Positions 1-10,287 of a stretch of 64,000 bases of DNA are shown here, piece by piece (positions within the stretch are counted from its first letter, which is position 1; every line of letters begins with the position of its first letter). A program made the position numbers and the translations under genes. Origin of the DNA: Nostoc sp. CCCryo 231-06 (GTDB lineage: Bacteria; Cyanobacteriota; Cyanobacteriia; Cyanobacteriales; Nostocaceae); the NCBI GenBank assembly GCA_023522315.1, contig JAHCSU010000233.1:1-64000 (forward strand), given 5' to 3'. The notes below the pieces were generated by a model, which had not been told where the DNA came from, searched no databases, and saw only the letters and a list, made by a program, of their open reading frames with translations.

Positions 1-253
1 GCACAGAAAACATTGCTGAATTCTGACTCCTGACTCCTGAATTCTGTTTGATAAAATAAAAATGGCAAAATGAAACGCCTGCACCACAAAAAATAATATT
101 CTTAAATAATATTCTTTTGGAATTAGGGGACTCTTAACTGGAAACTAGTAAAGATAAAGAAAAATTTGTTTTCTTCATCTTCCCGATTCTGTCCTTCCCT
201 ATGCGAGCCTTTCTAAGATATCCAATCCTTTACATTAAGAAATTTTAAATCCC
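1..253. other. Intergenic region with short direct repeats
   Basis: No gene is visible before the thrC start. The first 60 bases carry tandem copies of CTGACTCCTGA followed by a TTGATAAA-like stretch. Nearly the same arrangement recurs at about 30965-31010, so this is a dispersed repeat. The remainder is AT-rich and probably holds the thrC promoter, which I cannot place. Confidence 0.5.
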
Positions 254-1345
254 GTGACTTTGAGCCTGTCTGTTGCTAAATCTCATCGCCAACCCTGGCC
301 CGGACTGATAGAAGCCTATCGCGAATATTTGCCTGTCAGCGAAAAAACACCGATTGTCACTCTGTTGGAGGGTAACACACCCCTAATACCAGCGCCTGCG
401 ATCGCAGAACGCATTGGCAGACAAGTGCGAGTTTTTGTAAAATACGACGGTCTTAATCCCACCGGCAGCTTCAAAGACCGGGGGATGACTATGGCAATTT
501 CCAAAGCTAAGGAAGCTGGTGCAAAAGCAGTAATTTGTGCCAGCACGGGCAATACCTCAGCCGCCGCCGCCGCTTATGCAAGGCGTGGGGGCATGAATGC
601 CTTTGTGCTGATTCCCGACGGTTATGTGGCGCTGGGCAAATTAGCCCAAGCTTTACTGTACGGTGCAGAAGTATTGGCAATTAAAGGTAATTTTGACCAA
701 GCGCTAGAAATTGTCCGCGAGATGGCTGAAAGCTATCCGGTGACTTTGGTAAATTCCGTCAATCCCTACCGCCTAGAAGGGCAGAAAACAGCAGCATTTG
801 AAATCGTAGATGCGCTGGGTGATGCCCCAGACTGGCTGTGTATCCCCGTGGGCAATGCGGGAAATATCACAGCATATTGGATGGGATTTTGTCAATATCA
901 TCAAGATGGGAAGTGCGATCGCTTACCCCGAATGATGGGATTCCAAGCCGCAGGTGCAGCCCCCTTAGTACACGGTCAGCCAGTAGCCAATCCCGAAACC
1001 CTAGCGACAGCAATTCGGATTGGCAACCCAGCGAGTTGGGAGTTAGCGATCGCAGCGCAAACCGCAAGTCAGGGAAATTTCCACGCCGTTACCGATGCCG
1101 AAATTCTCGACGCTTATCGACTTTTGGCAGCATCAGAAGGTATCTTTTGCGAACCTGCTAGCGCCGCTTCTGTAGCCGGATTGTTGCAGGTGAAAGACCA
1201 AGTTCCTACAGGGGCGACAGTGGTTTGTGTCCTCACAGGCAATGGTCTAAAAGACCCAGATACAGCCATTAAACACAATCACAGTCAATTTAAACAGGGT
1301 ATTGCAGCAAAATTGGGTGCAGTAGCCGAGGCAATGGGATTTTAA
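254..1345 (+). CDS. thrC: Threonine synthase
   Basis: Converts O-phosphohomoserine to threonine with pyridoxal phosphate, the last step of threonine synthesis in the cytosol. The 363-residue product has the fold-type II PLP signature [10 protein letters not shown], with the Schiff-base lysine at about residue 74. It also has an [14 protein letters not shown] phosphate-binding stretch and a glycine-rich VGNAGNI loop. The start is GTG; upstream sequence has no better start, and the following residues ([10 protein letters not shown]) match my recollection of other Nostoc ThrC proteins. Length is normal for the short cyanobacterial/Gram-positive type. It stands alone, and ilvA, which consumes threonine, lies 10 kb away on the other strand. 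Confidence 0.95.
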   Translation: MTLSLSVAKSHRQPWPGLIEAYREYLPVSEKTPIVTLLEGNTPLIPAPAIAERIGRQVRVFVKYDGLNPTGSFKDRGMTMAISKAKEAGAKAVICASTGNTSAAAAAYARRGGMNAFVLIPDGYVALGKLAQALLYGAEVLAIKGNFDQALEIVREMAESYPVTLVNSVNPYRLEGQKTAAFEIVDALGDAPDWLCIPVGNAGNITAYWMGFCQYHQDGKCDRLPRMMGFQAAGAAPLVHGQPVANPETLATAIRIGNPASWELAIAAQTASQGNFHAVTDAEILDAYRLLAASEGIFCEPASAASVAGLLQVKDQVPTGATVVCVLTGNGLKDPDTAIKHNHSQFKQGIAAKLGAVAEAMGF

Positions 1346-1583
1346 GCATGGAACTCAAAGCGATCGTAATATCTAATTGAAAAATTGCATACGCAAACGC
1401 TACCAAAGGTATCACAGCCGGAATTTTTTAGTCTGGGGAGTTTCAAAATAATCCTAGATAATTTTTAAACAACTAGTTGATCATCTTGTAATGACCGAAA
1501 CAGACTCATGATACAAGCCTCTAAATTTATTTATGGGGATTATTAATTTTGAATTTTGAATTTTGAATTCGGAGCGAAGCGAC

Positions 1584-2195
1584 GTGACTCATTCTACTGA
1601 TATTGCCACTTTAGCCCGGTGGATGGCAGCTGACTTTAGCAATCAAGAACAAGCTTTTGAAAATCCGCCTTTTTATGCCCACATTCGCGTGTGTATCCGT
1701 CCCCTTCCGTTGGAATTGTTCTCAGGAGTAAGTTTGTTTCTTGAACAAGCTTATGATTTTATGCTCAATCAACCCTACCGGATGCGGGTAATGAAGTTGA
1801 TTCCGGCAGAAAACCACATTGTTATTGAACACTACACGGTTAAAGAAGAACAAAAATTTTACGGCGCATCTCGTGATCCTGAACGTTTAAAAGTTTTATC
1901 CGTTGACCAATTGGAAAAAATGTCAGGTTGTAATATGGCCGTAGAGTGGACAGGTAACAGCTTTAAAGGCAGGGTTGAACCTGGAAAATGCTGCATTGTG
2001 GTTCGTGACGGCAAAAATACTTATCTGGATAACGAATTTGAGATTGATGCTAAAGAATTTTCCAGCCTCGACCGGGGAAGGGATTTAGACACTGATGAAC
2101 ATCTGTGGGGTTCTATCGCCGGCCCATTTCACTTTGTCCGATGGGGTAGTTTTGCCGATGAAGTCAAGGTGCAAGAAGTGAGGATTGAGGAGTGA
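1584..2195 (+). CDS. cpcT: Phycobiliprotein chromophore lyase, CpcT/CpeT family
   Basis: CpcT-type lyases attach phycocyanobilin to Cys-153/155 of phycocyanin or phycoerythrocyanin beta subunits during phycobilisome assembly. The 203-residue product has family hallmarks: ATLARWMAADFSNQ at the start, PPFYAHIRVC, an EQAYD segment, FYGASRDPERL, CNMAVEWTGNSFKG and the late WGSIAGPFHFVRW block. I chose GTG at 1584, preceded by GGAG nine bases upstream; an in-frame TTG at 1563 would add seven residues but lies in a TTGAATTT repeat. Which paralog (CpcT or a CpeT-like copy) cannot be settled without the other copies. No neighbouring phycobiliprotein genes are present. Confidence 0.88.
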   Translation: MTHSTDIATLARWMAADFSNQEQAFENPPFYAHIRVCIRPLPLELFSGVSLFLEQAYDFMLNQPYRMRVMKLIPAENHIVIEHYTVKEEQKFYGASRDPERLKVLSVDQLEKMSGCNMAVEWTGNSFKGRVEPGKCCIVVRDGKNTYLDNEFEIDAKEFSSLDRGRDLDTDEHLWGSIAGPFHFVRWGSFADEVKVQEVRIEE

Positions 2196-2401
2196 GGAAT
2201 AAAAACTCATAACTCATAACTCATAACTTATTTATGGTCAACCTGTAATCAGAATTCTTTAGCGATCGCCTAAAGACTACCAGAAACTCCAGTTAACCCA
2301 CTATCTCTACGTTAGAATCCTATGCTATCATGGTTTAACTGGAGTCCTATGGCTACTAAAATATCTTATAAAGATTAAAGTAGTTCGAGGAATATTGCTG
2401 T

Positions 2402-2472
<71 letters not shown>

Positions 2473-2473
2473 T

Positions 2474-2490
2474 AAGGCTTTCAGCCTTTT
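2474..2490 (+). terminator. Probable terminator after tRNA-Cys
   Basis: A six-base-pair stem AAGGCT/AGCCTT with loop TTC and a short T run starts two bases after the tRNA. Confidence 0.6.
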
Positions 2491-2606
2491 AGGATAATCA
2501 AAAACCGAATAATAGGCTTTTTGGATAGCCAAACCGATAGCCAAAGGGTAACTTTAGGGTCAATGTTGACTGTATTTAGATATTACAGTGACACCTAATA
2601 AACACA

Positions 2607-2876
2607 ATGACCGCTAAGAAAGCCCAAAAGACATCCAGACCAACCATTGATCGATTAGCGCTTATAACCGCTTTATATGCCGAGGGTAGACAAGAGTACT
2701 TAGATGGAAAACTGAGTTTTCAACTTTTGGAGTCCAGGGAGTTTGAAAACCAAGCCCAGTACTTGATTTATTTAGCTGGCTATGAGGATATCGAGTATCA
2801 CCAGTCATTTGTACCTGAACTTGATAACCCAGAGTTTCTAAGTTGGTCTTATGGTCAAAAGTTGGATAAAAATTAA
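2607..2876 (+). CDS. Hypothetical protein, 89 residues
   Basis: I do not recognise a family. The product is a soluble, slightly acidic protein with a basic N-terminus (MTAKKAQKTSRP) and a helical middle (LALITALYAEGRQEYLDGK). There is no signal peptide, membrane segment or metal-binding motif. It starts at ATG 2607 between tRNA-Cys and the type I restriction-modification genes, on their strand and 80 bases upstream of hsdM, with a HIP1 octamer in the gap. It could be an accessory gene of that locus or simply a neighbour. Confidence 0.6.
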   Translation: MTAKKAQKTSRPTIDRLALITALYAEGRQEYLDGKLSFQLLESREFENQAQYLIYLAGYEDIEYHQSFVPELDNPEFLSWSYGQKLDKN

Positions 2877-2956
2877 GGCTCTTATTACAAAGCAGATACC
2901 ACAGTACTTTAAACTGTTACAACTATTGGGATGCGATCGCCTACTATACTGGCAAC

Positions 2957-5076
2957 ATGAATCACACGACACACAACACTCTTGTTAACTTTATCTGGAA
3001 TATTGCTGATGATGTATTAAGGGATGTCTATGTACGCGGTAAGTACCGAGATGTAATTCTACCAATGACGGTACTGCGGCGTTTGGATTGCTTATTGGAA
3101 CCAACTAAGGAAAAGGTTCTTGAGCATTACAAGTTGCTGGAAAAAGACAATTTTGGACAGAACGCTGTAACACAACAGCTTCCCAGAATATCGGGTTATG
3201 TATTTTATAATACTTCTCAATTTACTTTTAAAAGCTTACTGAATTTTCCTAGTCAAATTCGGGCGAACTTTGAAAACTATCTCGATGGCTTTAGCGAAAA
3301 TGCCCAAGAAATTATCGCTAAATTTAAGCTGCGGAATCAAATTGAGACTTTAACTGAAAGTAATCGGCTTTATGCACTGATTGAGAAATTTGTTTCCCAT
3401 CATATTAACCTCAGTTCTGAACCTGTTAAAAACGCTGAAGGTAAAATTATTCTTCAGGGATTAACTAACCTGGAGATGGGTTATGTATTTGAAGAGTTAA
3501 TCCGCAAGTTTAACGAAGAGAACAATGAAGAAGCTGGGGAACACTTCACACCCCGCGACATTATTCAATTGATGGTGAATTTGATATTTATGCCTATTGA
3601 AAATCAGATTCAAAGTGGTACTTATTTGGTATATGACGATGCTTGCGGCTCTGGAGGAATGTTAACAGAATCAGAAGCGTTTATTCAACAGCTTGCTGAA
3701 AAAACAGCCAAAAAGGTGAAAATTGAGCTATACGGTCAAGAAGTCAACCCAGAAACATACGCTATTTGTAAGTCGGATATGTTGATTAAGGGTCGTGACC
3801 CGGAAAAAATTTGGTTTGGCTCAACAATTTCTCATGACAAGTTTGCAGATTTACAGTTCGATTTTATGCTTGCTAATCCTCCCTATGGTAAGTCTTGGAC
3901 TGTAGATCAGGATGCTGTGTTTGATGGCAAAAAAAAGGAAGTTAAAGACTCGCGTTTTGCTGTAGAACATCCGGGTTTAAAACCAGGAGAAAAGCTGACT
4001 CTTTTACCTCGTAGCAGTGACGGTCAGTTGTTATTTTTGGTGAATATGCTCTCCAAAATGAGAATTGCTGTGCTTTGGGTAGCCGGATTGCAATTGTTCA
4101 TAATGGTTCAGCTTTGTTTACTGGTGATGCAGGTGGCGGCGAGAGTAATATTCGTCGCTGGATTATTGAAAATGATTGGTTAGAGTGCATCATTGGCTTG
4201 CCTTTGAATATGTTTTATAACACGGGTATTGCTACCTATATTTGGGTGCTATCTAACCGTAAACCTGAACACCGTCGAGGCAAAGTACAGTTAATTGATG
4301 CCACCGAATGGTATGGGAAGTTGCGGAAGAATTTAGGCAAGAAAAATTGTCAGCTAACACAAGCAGATATTCAGCGAATTACAGAAACATTTTTAGCGTT
4401 TCAGGAAACAGAACAATCTAATATTTTTGATAATGAAGATTTTGGTTATCATAAAATTACTGTTGACCGTCCTTTAAGGTTAACTTTTAAAGTTACACCG
4501 GAACGAGGAGAGCAGTTTTTAGCAGGAAGCTTTAGTAATTCATCTCCTAAAAAAGATAGTGTAAAACAACAGGAAATACCGCTAAATATTACCTCTAATA
4601 CAAAATATGGGGTAATTTTCGGGATATTAAAGGATTTGTTTGGCAGTGAAGCTCACAAAGATTTTAATCGAGTTAAGCAGGAATTTGAAAAAGCACTGAA
4701 GGCAGAAGAAATTAAACTAACAGCTAAAGATTTAAAGTTGGTTTACGACACATTCACTGAGAAGGATGAAACGGCGGAACCTGTAATTAAGAAGAAAACG
4801 AAGGATGCGGTAGTTTATGAGCCGGATTCTGAGTTGCGAGATACTGAAAATGTGCCATTGAAAGAAGATATTGAAGACTATTTTGCTCGTGAAGTGCTAC
4901 CCCATGTACCAGATGCTTGGATAGATTATGAGAAAACTGTCAGGGGTTATGAAATTTCTTTCACTAAGTATTTTTATAAGTTTAAACCTTTGCGGAGTTT
5001 GGAAGAGATAGCGGCGGATATTTTAGCCTTGGAAGCGGAGACAGAAGGAGTATTAAAAGCGATTATTAGCGAGTAG
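2957..5076 (+). pseudogene. hsdM: Type I restriction-modification N6-adenine methyltransferase, frameshifted
   Basis: The modification subunit methylates adenine in the bipartite site together with HsdS. Two overlapping frames together cover about 706 residues, a full-length HsdM. The first (2957-4183) carries the HsdM_N start, the SAM-binding motif DDACGSGGML at about residue 228 and catalytic NPPYG at about residue 308. The second resumes the protein from about 4075 (GSRIAIVHNGSALFTGDAGG) and runs to the C-terminal helical tail. The frame changes by -1 near CTTTGGG at 4073-4079. A one-base deletion in a T run is the simplest cause; a sequencing error or true frameshifting are alternatives. 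hsdS and hsdR downstream are intact, which makes loss of methylation notable. Confidence 0.85.
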
Positions 5077-5101
5077 TAATTTAAAAAAGATAGGAAATTA
5101 T

Positions 5102-5314
5102 ATGAGCAATCATGAAGAATTAAAATTACAACTGCGTCCCCGTGTAACAGAAGTTGTTTCGCTCAATATACCAACAGATACTTTAGCATCTCTAGAAGAA
5201 GTTGCTGCTAGTAAAGATATGGCTGTAGAAGCTTTGCTGAAATTTTATATTGGACAAGGTTTACGGCAAGATATTAATAATTACAAAAATTATGTAGGTT
5301 GGGTAGAGCGATAG
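5102..5314 (+). CDS. Small ribbon-helix-helix-like protein, probably truncated
   Basis: A 70-residue product lying 25 bases after hsdM. The first 60 residues read as a strand (VTEVVSLNIP) followed by two helices (LASLEEVAASKDM and VEALLKFYIGQGLRQD), the pattern of CopG/RHH-type DNA-binding proteins or antitoxins. From memory, relatives in cyanobacterial genomes continue for some 25-30 more residues. Here the end (NNYKNYVGWVER) is formed by a dispersed repeat hairpin starting at 5297, so the C-terminus seems replaced. It may regulate the restriction genes or be a decayed antitoxin; the function is inferred only. Confidence 0.6.
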   Translation: MSNHEELKLQLRPRVTEVVSLNIPTDTLASLEEVAASKDMAVEALLKFYIGQGLRQDINNYKNYVGWVER

Positions 5315-5395
5315 CGAAACCCAACCAAGTTGACAGGTAAGAATGTTGAGTTACCCTACGGGAAGCAAGCTACGTTCCTCAACCCAATCTCCAAT
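5297..5395. repeat. Dispersed repeat with GGTTGGGT/ACCCAACC hairpin
   Basis: Perfect arms GGTTGGGT (5297-5304) and ACCCAACC (5319-5326) are followed by further repeat-like sequence (GGGAAGCAAGCTACG, CTCAACCCAA). It overlaps the 3' end of the 70-residue gene and separates it from hsdS. Confidence 0.55.
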
Positions 5396-5456
5396 TTTAA
5401 TTATGTGCTTTTTAGGGTTTCATACTGGTGATTAATTATGATGGGGTGGTAGGACA

Positions 5457-6794
5457 ATGAAGCGTTATCCAAAGTACAAAGATTCTGGTGTAGAGTGGTT
5501 GGTGGAAATTCCTGAACATTGGGATTTATTACCGCTAAAGAGATTTATAACTATTAATCGTCAAACTTTAAACGAAGATACATCACCAGAATATGAAATT
5601 GAATACATAGATATAGGAAATGTTGACGAAAGAGGTATTATTGATGTTCTTCAGAAAATGAAATTTGAGAATGCACCATCAAGAGCAAGGAGAGTTGTAA
5701 AACAGAATGATACTATCATTTCTACAGTCAGAACTTATTTAAAAGCTATAACTTTTATTAGCGAAAACAAAAACAATCTAATTGCTTCTACAGGCTTTGC
5801 GGTACTTACACCCAAAAAAAATACTTTTCCCAAATATTTAACTTATCTAATAAGTAGTCACTTTTTCGTAAATCAAATTTCGGCAGATTCCAAAGGTGTT
5901 AACTATCCTGCAATTACATCTGTAGAACTAGGTAGATTAAAAATAGCTGTAACTAACTTGATTGAAGAACAAAAAACGATCGCACGCTTCCTCGATCGCA
6001 AATTAGAACAGATAGGCCACTTCATCAGCAACAAGCAACGGCTAATCGAATTACTCAAAGAGCAGAAAACTGCGATCGCTAACCGTGCAGTTACCAAAGG
6101 ACTTAACCCCCATGCGCCTATGAAACCTTCTGATATACAGTGGTTAGCCGAAATTCCAGCGCATTGGAAAATTCTACCTCTTAAACATATTGCAAAAATT
6201 CAAACGGGAGTAACTCTTGGTAAAAGCTATACAGATGTAACTTTAGAAACGCGTCCATACTTAAGAGTTGCTAATGTTCAAGATGGATACCTCGACCTTT
6301 CAGACATCAAGAATATAGAGTTACCGAAAAGTGAAGTTAATAGATATATTTTAAAAGTAAACGATGTACTAATGACTGAAGGAGGAGATTTTGACAAATT
6401 AGGAAGAGGGTATGTATGGGAAGGACAAATTCAAGATTGCCTTCATCAAAATCATATTTTTGCTGTTAGACCGGATTTAAGTTGCTTGAAATCATATTTC
6501 CTTGCTGTTCTTATGAAGTCGTCTTACGGAAGAAATTATTTTATTTTTACTTCAAAACAAACAACCAATCTTGCATCTACAAACAGCACAACGCTTAAAA
6601 ATTTAAAAATCATTCTGCCCTCAGTTGACGAACAGACTGAGATTTTGAATTTTATAGAAGAAGAATCAGCCAAAATTGACTTTGCGATCGCTAAAATTGA
6701 AAAAGAAATCGAATTAATCCAAGAATACCGCACCACGTTAATTTCCGACGCTGTAACGGGAAAAATAGATGTACGCGAAACATCCGCAGTTTAA
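5457..6794 (+). CDS. hsdS: Type I restriction-modification specificity subunit
   Basis: HsdS recognises the two half-sites of the bipartite target and bridges HsdM and HsdR. The 445-residue product has two target-recognition domains. Each opens with the typical Trp-rich lead (VEWLVEIPEHWDLLPLKRF at about 13 and IQWLAEIPAHWKILPLKHI at about 228). Each is followed by a helical spacer with the shared pattern EEQ..I..F(I/L)......ID and ending RAVTKG or DAVTGK. The duplication gives the usual pseudo-twofold symmetry. ATG 5457 follows a weak purine stretch (GGTAGGAC). It ends 29 bases before hsdR, so the two are likely cotranscribed. Confidence 0.94.
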   Translation: MKRYPKYKDSGVEWLVEIPEHWDLLPLKRFITINRQTLNEDTSPEYEIEYIDIGNVDERGIIDVLQKMKFENAPSRARRVVKQNDTIISTVRTYLKAITFISENKNNLIASTGFAVLTPKKNTFPKYLTYLISSHFFVNQISADSKGVNYPAITSVELGRLKIAVTNLIEEQKTIARFLDRKLEQIGHFISNKQRLIELLKEQKTAIANRAVTKGLNPHAPMKPSDIQWLAEIPAHWKILPLKHIAKIQTGVTLGKSYTDVTLETRPYLRVANVQDGYLDLSDIKNIELPKSEVNRYILKVNDVLMTEGGDFDKLGRGYVWEGQIQDCLHQNHIFAVRPDLSCLKSYFLAVLMKSSYGRNYFIFTSKQTTNLASTNSTTLKNLKIILPSVDEQTEILNFIEEESAKIDFAIAKIEKEIELIQEYRTTLISDAVTGKIDVRETSAV

Positions 6795-6823
6795 CCCACC
6801 CTTACAGCCGCAGCAATTTAGCC

Positions 6824-9790
6824 ATGTCCCCAACTGACACCTCAGAAAAAGGCTTAGAAGCCCTCATAGAAAAAAGCCTACTCACAGAAGCAGCTTACAT
6901 CAAAAGTGAATCTGGGGACTATGACCGCAACTATTGCATAGATAAAACTCAACTGCTGCAATTCCTCCGCCAAACCCAACCCACCCAAGTCACCAAATTA
7001 GAAACCAGCTACGGCAAACGCTTTGAAGAAAGGCTGTTTCAACGCATTTCCGACCAAATCAAAACCAGAGGCATTGTTGATGTTTTCCGCAACGGCATCA
7101 AAGCCGGAGAAGTCAGCCTCAACCTCTACTACAAGCTACCCACATCTCAACTTAACCCCCAAGCCATCCAACGCTACAAAGACAATATCTTCTCCGTCAC
7201 TCGCCAAGTATACTTCAGCAACGATCAAAAGCGGCGATCCTTAGATATAGTAATTTTCATCAACGGCTTACCTCTCATCACCTTTGAACTGAAAAATAAC
7301 CTCACTAATCAAAACGTCCAAGATGCTATAAAGCAGTACAAAACTGACCGCGACCCCAAAGAACCCTTGTTTAACTTTGGGCGTTGTTTAGTTCATTTCG
7401 CCGTAGATGATGAGTTAGTCTACATGACTACTGAACTTAAGGGACAACAAACAGTCTTTCTTCCCTTCAACAAAGGTCAAAAATCTGAATCACACTTACC
7501 TTTCACCGACAGCGCAGGGAATCCCGTCAACCCCAACGGACTAAAAACCGATTACCTATGGAAAGAAATTCTCACAAAAACCAGCCTCAGCAACATCATT
7601 GAAAAATATGCCCAACTGGTAGAAGAAAAAGACGAACAAAAACAGAAGAAACGTAAACTGATATTCCCGCGTTACCACCAAATCGACCTAGTGCGAAAAC
7701 TCCTAGCTAATGCCAAAATCAATGGTGTAGGACAGCGTTATCTCGTTCAACATTCCGCAGGTTCAGGAAAAAGTAACTCCATTAGCTGGCTGAGTCACCA
7801 ACTCGTAGAACTCACCGACACCAGCGACACCAACCCTATATTTGATTCCATTATTGTAGTTACAGACCGCAAAGTTTTAGATAAACAAATCCGCGATAAC
7901 ATCAAACAATTTGCCCAAGTCAAAGGCGTAGTTGAAGCCATCACCGAAGGTAGTAAGCAATTAAAAGAGGCGCTGGAAGAAGGCAAAAAAATTATTATCA
8001 CTACTGTTTTTAAATTTGCCTATGTTGTTCGAGAAATCCAGTCATTAAGCAATAAAAAATTTGCAATTGTGATTGACGAAGCCCACTCCAGCCAAAGTGG
8101 TAGCAGCGCCGCCAAAATGAGTGCAGCCCTGAATAAAGAAGCAGGTGAAGAAGAAGAAACCACTGAAGATAAAATTATCCGCATTATTGAAGAACAAAAA
8201 CTCTCTCCCAACGCCAGTTATTTTGCCTTCACAGCCACACCCAAGAATAAGACTTTAGAAACTTTCGGTATTTGTAATCCTTCAGATGGCAAGTATTATC
8301 CCTTCCATAACTATTCCATGAAACAGGCAACACAGGAAGAATTTATCCTTGATGTGCTGGAAAATTACATCACCTTTAAAAGTTATTATAAACTTCATAA
8401 AAAGATTGGAGACGACCCGCAATATGATACCAAAAGGGCAAAGAAAAAGCTCAAGCAGTATGTAGAGGGACACCCCGACGCTATCCGTCAGAAAACAGAA
8501 ATTATGATTGATCATTTCATCCAAGACGTAATTGGTCAACTCAAAATTAATGGACAAGCAAAGGCAATGGTAGTCACCAACGGCATTATCAGTGCCATTC
8601 GCTATAAACTTGCTTTCGATGCCTATCTACAGGAAATTAACGCACCTTATAAAACTATAGTTGCATTTACTGGGAGTAAAGAAGTTGACGGTAAAAAAGA
8701 GGATGAGTCCTCAATGAATGGCTTTCCTGGGAATGACATACCCAAAGAATTCAGAAAAAGTGAATATCGATTCCTGATAGTAGCTGATAAATATCAAACC
8801 GGATTTGATGAACCGCTATTGCACACCATGTATGTAGATAAACTCTTAGCTGACATCAAAGCTGTGCAAACTTTATCTCGCCTCAACCGTGCTTACAAGC
8901 CAGATAAAAAAGATACTTTCGTGCTAGATTTTGTCAACTCAGCCGATGCAATTAAAGAAGCCTTTGATCCCTTCTATAAAACAACTATCCTCAGTGAACA
9001 AACCGACATAGACCGCCTCAACGACTTACAAGATGCACTTGACCATTTTCAAGTTTACTCTCAAGAACAGGTCAACGAATTAATGACCAGCTTCATCAAT
9101 GGTGCAGAACGTGACCAATTAGACCCAATTCTCGATGAATGTAAGCAAAATTTTATCAATGAATTAGACGAAGAACAGCAAATAGACTTCAAGAAAAAAG
9201 GCAAATCTTTCGTCCGTAACTATCAATTTCTTGTCCAAATTAATCCTTTCCGTAATCCCTACTGGGAAAGCCTGAAAACTTTTCTCAAATTCCTACTAGC
9301 CAAACTTCCCAACCTTAACGACACCGATTTATCTAAAGGCATTTTAGAAAGCGTTGACATCGACAGCTACCGCATAGAAAGACAAACAACCCTAGCCATA
9401 CAGCTTGAAGGTGGCCCAGAAATAGCACCCACACCCCCAGACGCTCCTGGTAGTAAATATGAGGCGCAATTAGACGTACTCAGTAATATTATCCAAGATT
9501 TTAACGATCGCTTCGGCAATATTCAATGGACAGAAAAAGATAAAGTGCGGCGCTTCTTGTTTGAAGAATTACCCGCCGAAGTCAGCAAAGACGAAGAATA
9601 TCAGAACGCCAAGAAATATTCAGACCGCCAAAACGCTAGAATCACCTTTGAGAAAAAGCTAGTCGATAAGTTTCAAGAGTTCATCTTCGACCATACAGAA
9701 GTATACCGTAAATTTACTGATGAACCTGAGTTTAAAACATGGTTAGCCAATACCCTGTTCGATAATGATTATAACCAAGATGCAGCATAA
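6824..9790 (+). CDS. hsdR: Type I restriction endonuclease, motor/nuclease subunit
   Basis: HsdR cuts unmethylated DNA after ATP-driven translocation. The 988-residue protein begins with an HSD_R_N nuclease domain holding the PD-(D/E)xK core (LDIVIFINGL then FELKNN, about 137-156). A superfamily 2 helicase motor follows, with Walker A HSAGSGKSNS at about 310 and a DEAH box (VIDEAHSSQSG) at about 416. Later motifs include FTATPKNKT, the motif V-VI region YQTGFDEPLLHTMYVDK and LSRLNRAYK. The C-terminal part is helical. Length and frame are intact. With hsdM broken, an active HsdR would be hazardous unless another methyltransferase or translational rescue protects the chromosome. Confidence 0.95.
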   Translation: MSPTDTSEKGLEALIEKSLLTEAAYIKSESGDYDRNYCIDKTQLLQFLRQTQPTQVTKLETSYGKRFEERLFQRISDQIKTRGIVDVFRNGIKAGEVSLNLYYKLPTSQLNPQAIQRYKDNIFSVTRQVYFSNDQKRRSLDIVIFINGLPLITFELKNNLTNQNVQDAIKQYKTDRDPKEPLFNFGRCLVHFAVDDELVYMTTELKGQQTVFLPFNKGQKSESHLPFTDSAGNPVNPNGLKTDYLWKEILTKTSLSNIIEKYAQLVEEKDEQKQKKRKLIFPRYHQIDLVRKLLANAKINGVGQRYLVQHSAGSGKSNSISWLSHQLVELTDTSDTNPIFDSIIVVTDRKVLDKQIRDNIKQFAQVKGVVEAITEGSKQLKEALEEGKKIIITTVFKFAYVVREIQSLSNKKFAIVIDEAHSSQSGSSAAKMSAALNKEAGEEEETTEDKIIRIIEEQKLSPNASYFAFTATPKNKTLETFGICNPSDGKYYPFHNYSMKQATQEEFILDVLENYITFKSYYKLHKKIGDDPQYDTKRAKKKLKQYVEGHPDAIRQKTEIMIDHFIQDVIGQLKINGQAKAMVVTNGIISAIRYKLAFDAYLQEINAPYKTIVAFTGSKEVDGKKEDESSMNGFPGNDIPKEFRKSEYRFLIVADKYQTGFDEPLLHTMYVDKLLADIKAVQTLSRLNRAYKPDKKDTFVLDFVNSADAIKEAFDPFYKTTILSEQTDIDRLNDLQDALDHFQVYSQEQVNELMTSFINGAERDQLDPILDECKQNFINELDEEQQIDFKKKGKSFVRNYQFLVQINPFRNPYWESLKTFLKFLLAKLPNLNDTDLSKGILESVDIDSYRIERQTTLAIQLEGGPEIAPTPPDAPGSKYEAQLDVLSNIIQDFNDRFGNIQWTEKDKVRRFLFEELPAEVSKDEEYQNAKKYSDRQNARITFEKKLVDKFQEFIFDHTEVYRKFTDEPEFKTWLANTLFDNDYNQDAA

Positions 9791-10031
9791 GGCAGTCAGG
9801 CGATCGCGGTTTTAGAGATGATGAAGTGTAGTAGTGTTTGCTCATCACCAATTATATGCTGAGAGGATAGTCAATAGCTAACGATCAAGTTTCTCATCTG
9901 CACTTTATGATAGGTGTCAAATTGAGTGATTTGAATAAAACTTCTACATAAACACACACTGATGCAGCTTGATTTGCTTGAATAGCTATATTGATAGGAC
10001 ATTGATACGAGAGCAATTCACAATCCTGATT

Positions 10032-10277
10032 ATGGCAAGTAAATTCATTGATGTTAGGGAATATACTGTCAGGGCGCACAAAAGACAGATTCATACTCGT
10101 GTTTTCCAGTTTGTCTGTAAAGAGTGTAACAATCTGACAAAACGTGAGACTTTCGGGCCTCGACCTTTATATTGTGAGAAATGCCGCCCTCCCCAACCGC
10201 CTAAGAAATCCCAGCCAGCATCTCACAAAGCAAAACCCAGACCAATGTCTTACAAAAGTGACATAGATTTAAATTGA
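10032..10277 (+). CDS. Small zinc-ribbon protein
   Basis: The product has 81 residues. Two Cys pairs spaced for one zinc site (CKEC and CEKC, about 18 residues apart) follow a basic start ([19 protein letters not shown]). A proline/lysine-rich tail ([19 protein letters not shown]) follows. ATG 10032 is preferred; a longer frame to 9969 has a less convincing start. The basic tail and ribbon suggest nucleic-acid binding, but no specific family is recognised. It lies ten bases before the next gene and probably forms a two-gene unit with it, downstream of hsdR. Confidence 0.65.
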   Translation: MASKFIDVREYTVRAHKRQIHTRVFQFVCKECNNLTKRETFGPRPLYCEKCRPPQPPKKSQPASHKAKPRPMSYKSDIDLN

Positions 10278-10287
10278 TTGAATCCTT

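Noticed and set aside
4060..4080. Programmed -1 frameshifting in hsdM
   Set aside because: The CTTTGGG context is not a convincing X XXY YYZ slippery heptamer and no downstream pseudoknot is apparent; a plain indel is simpler, though not excluded.
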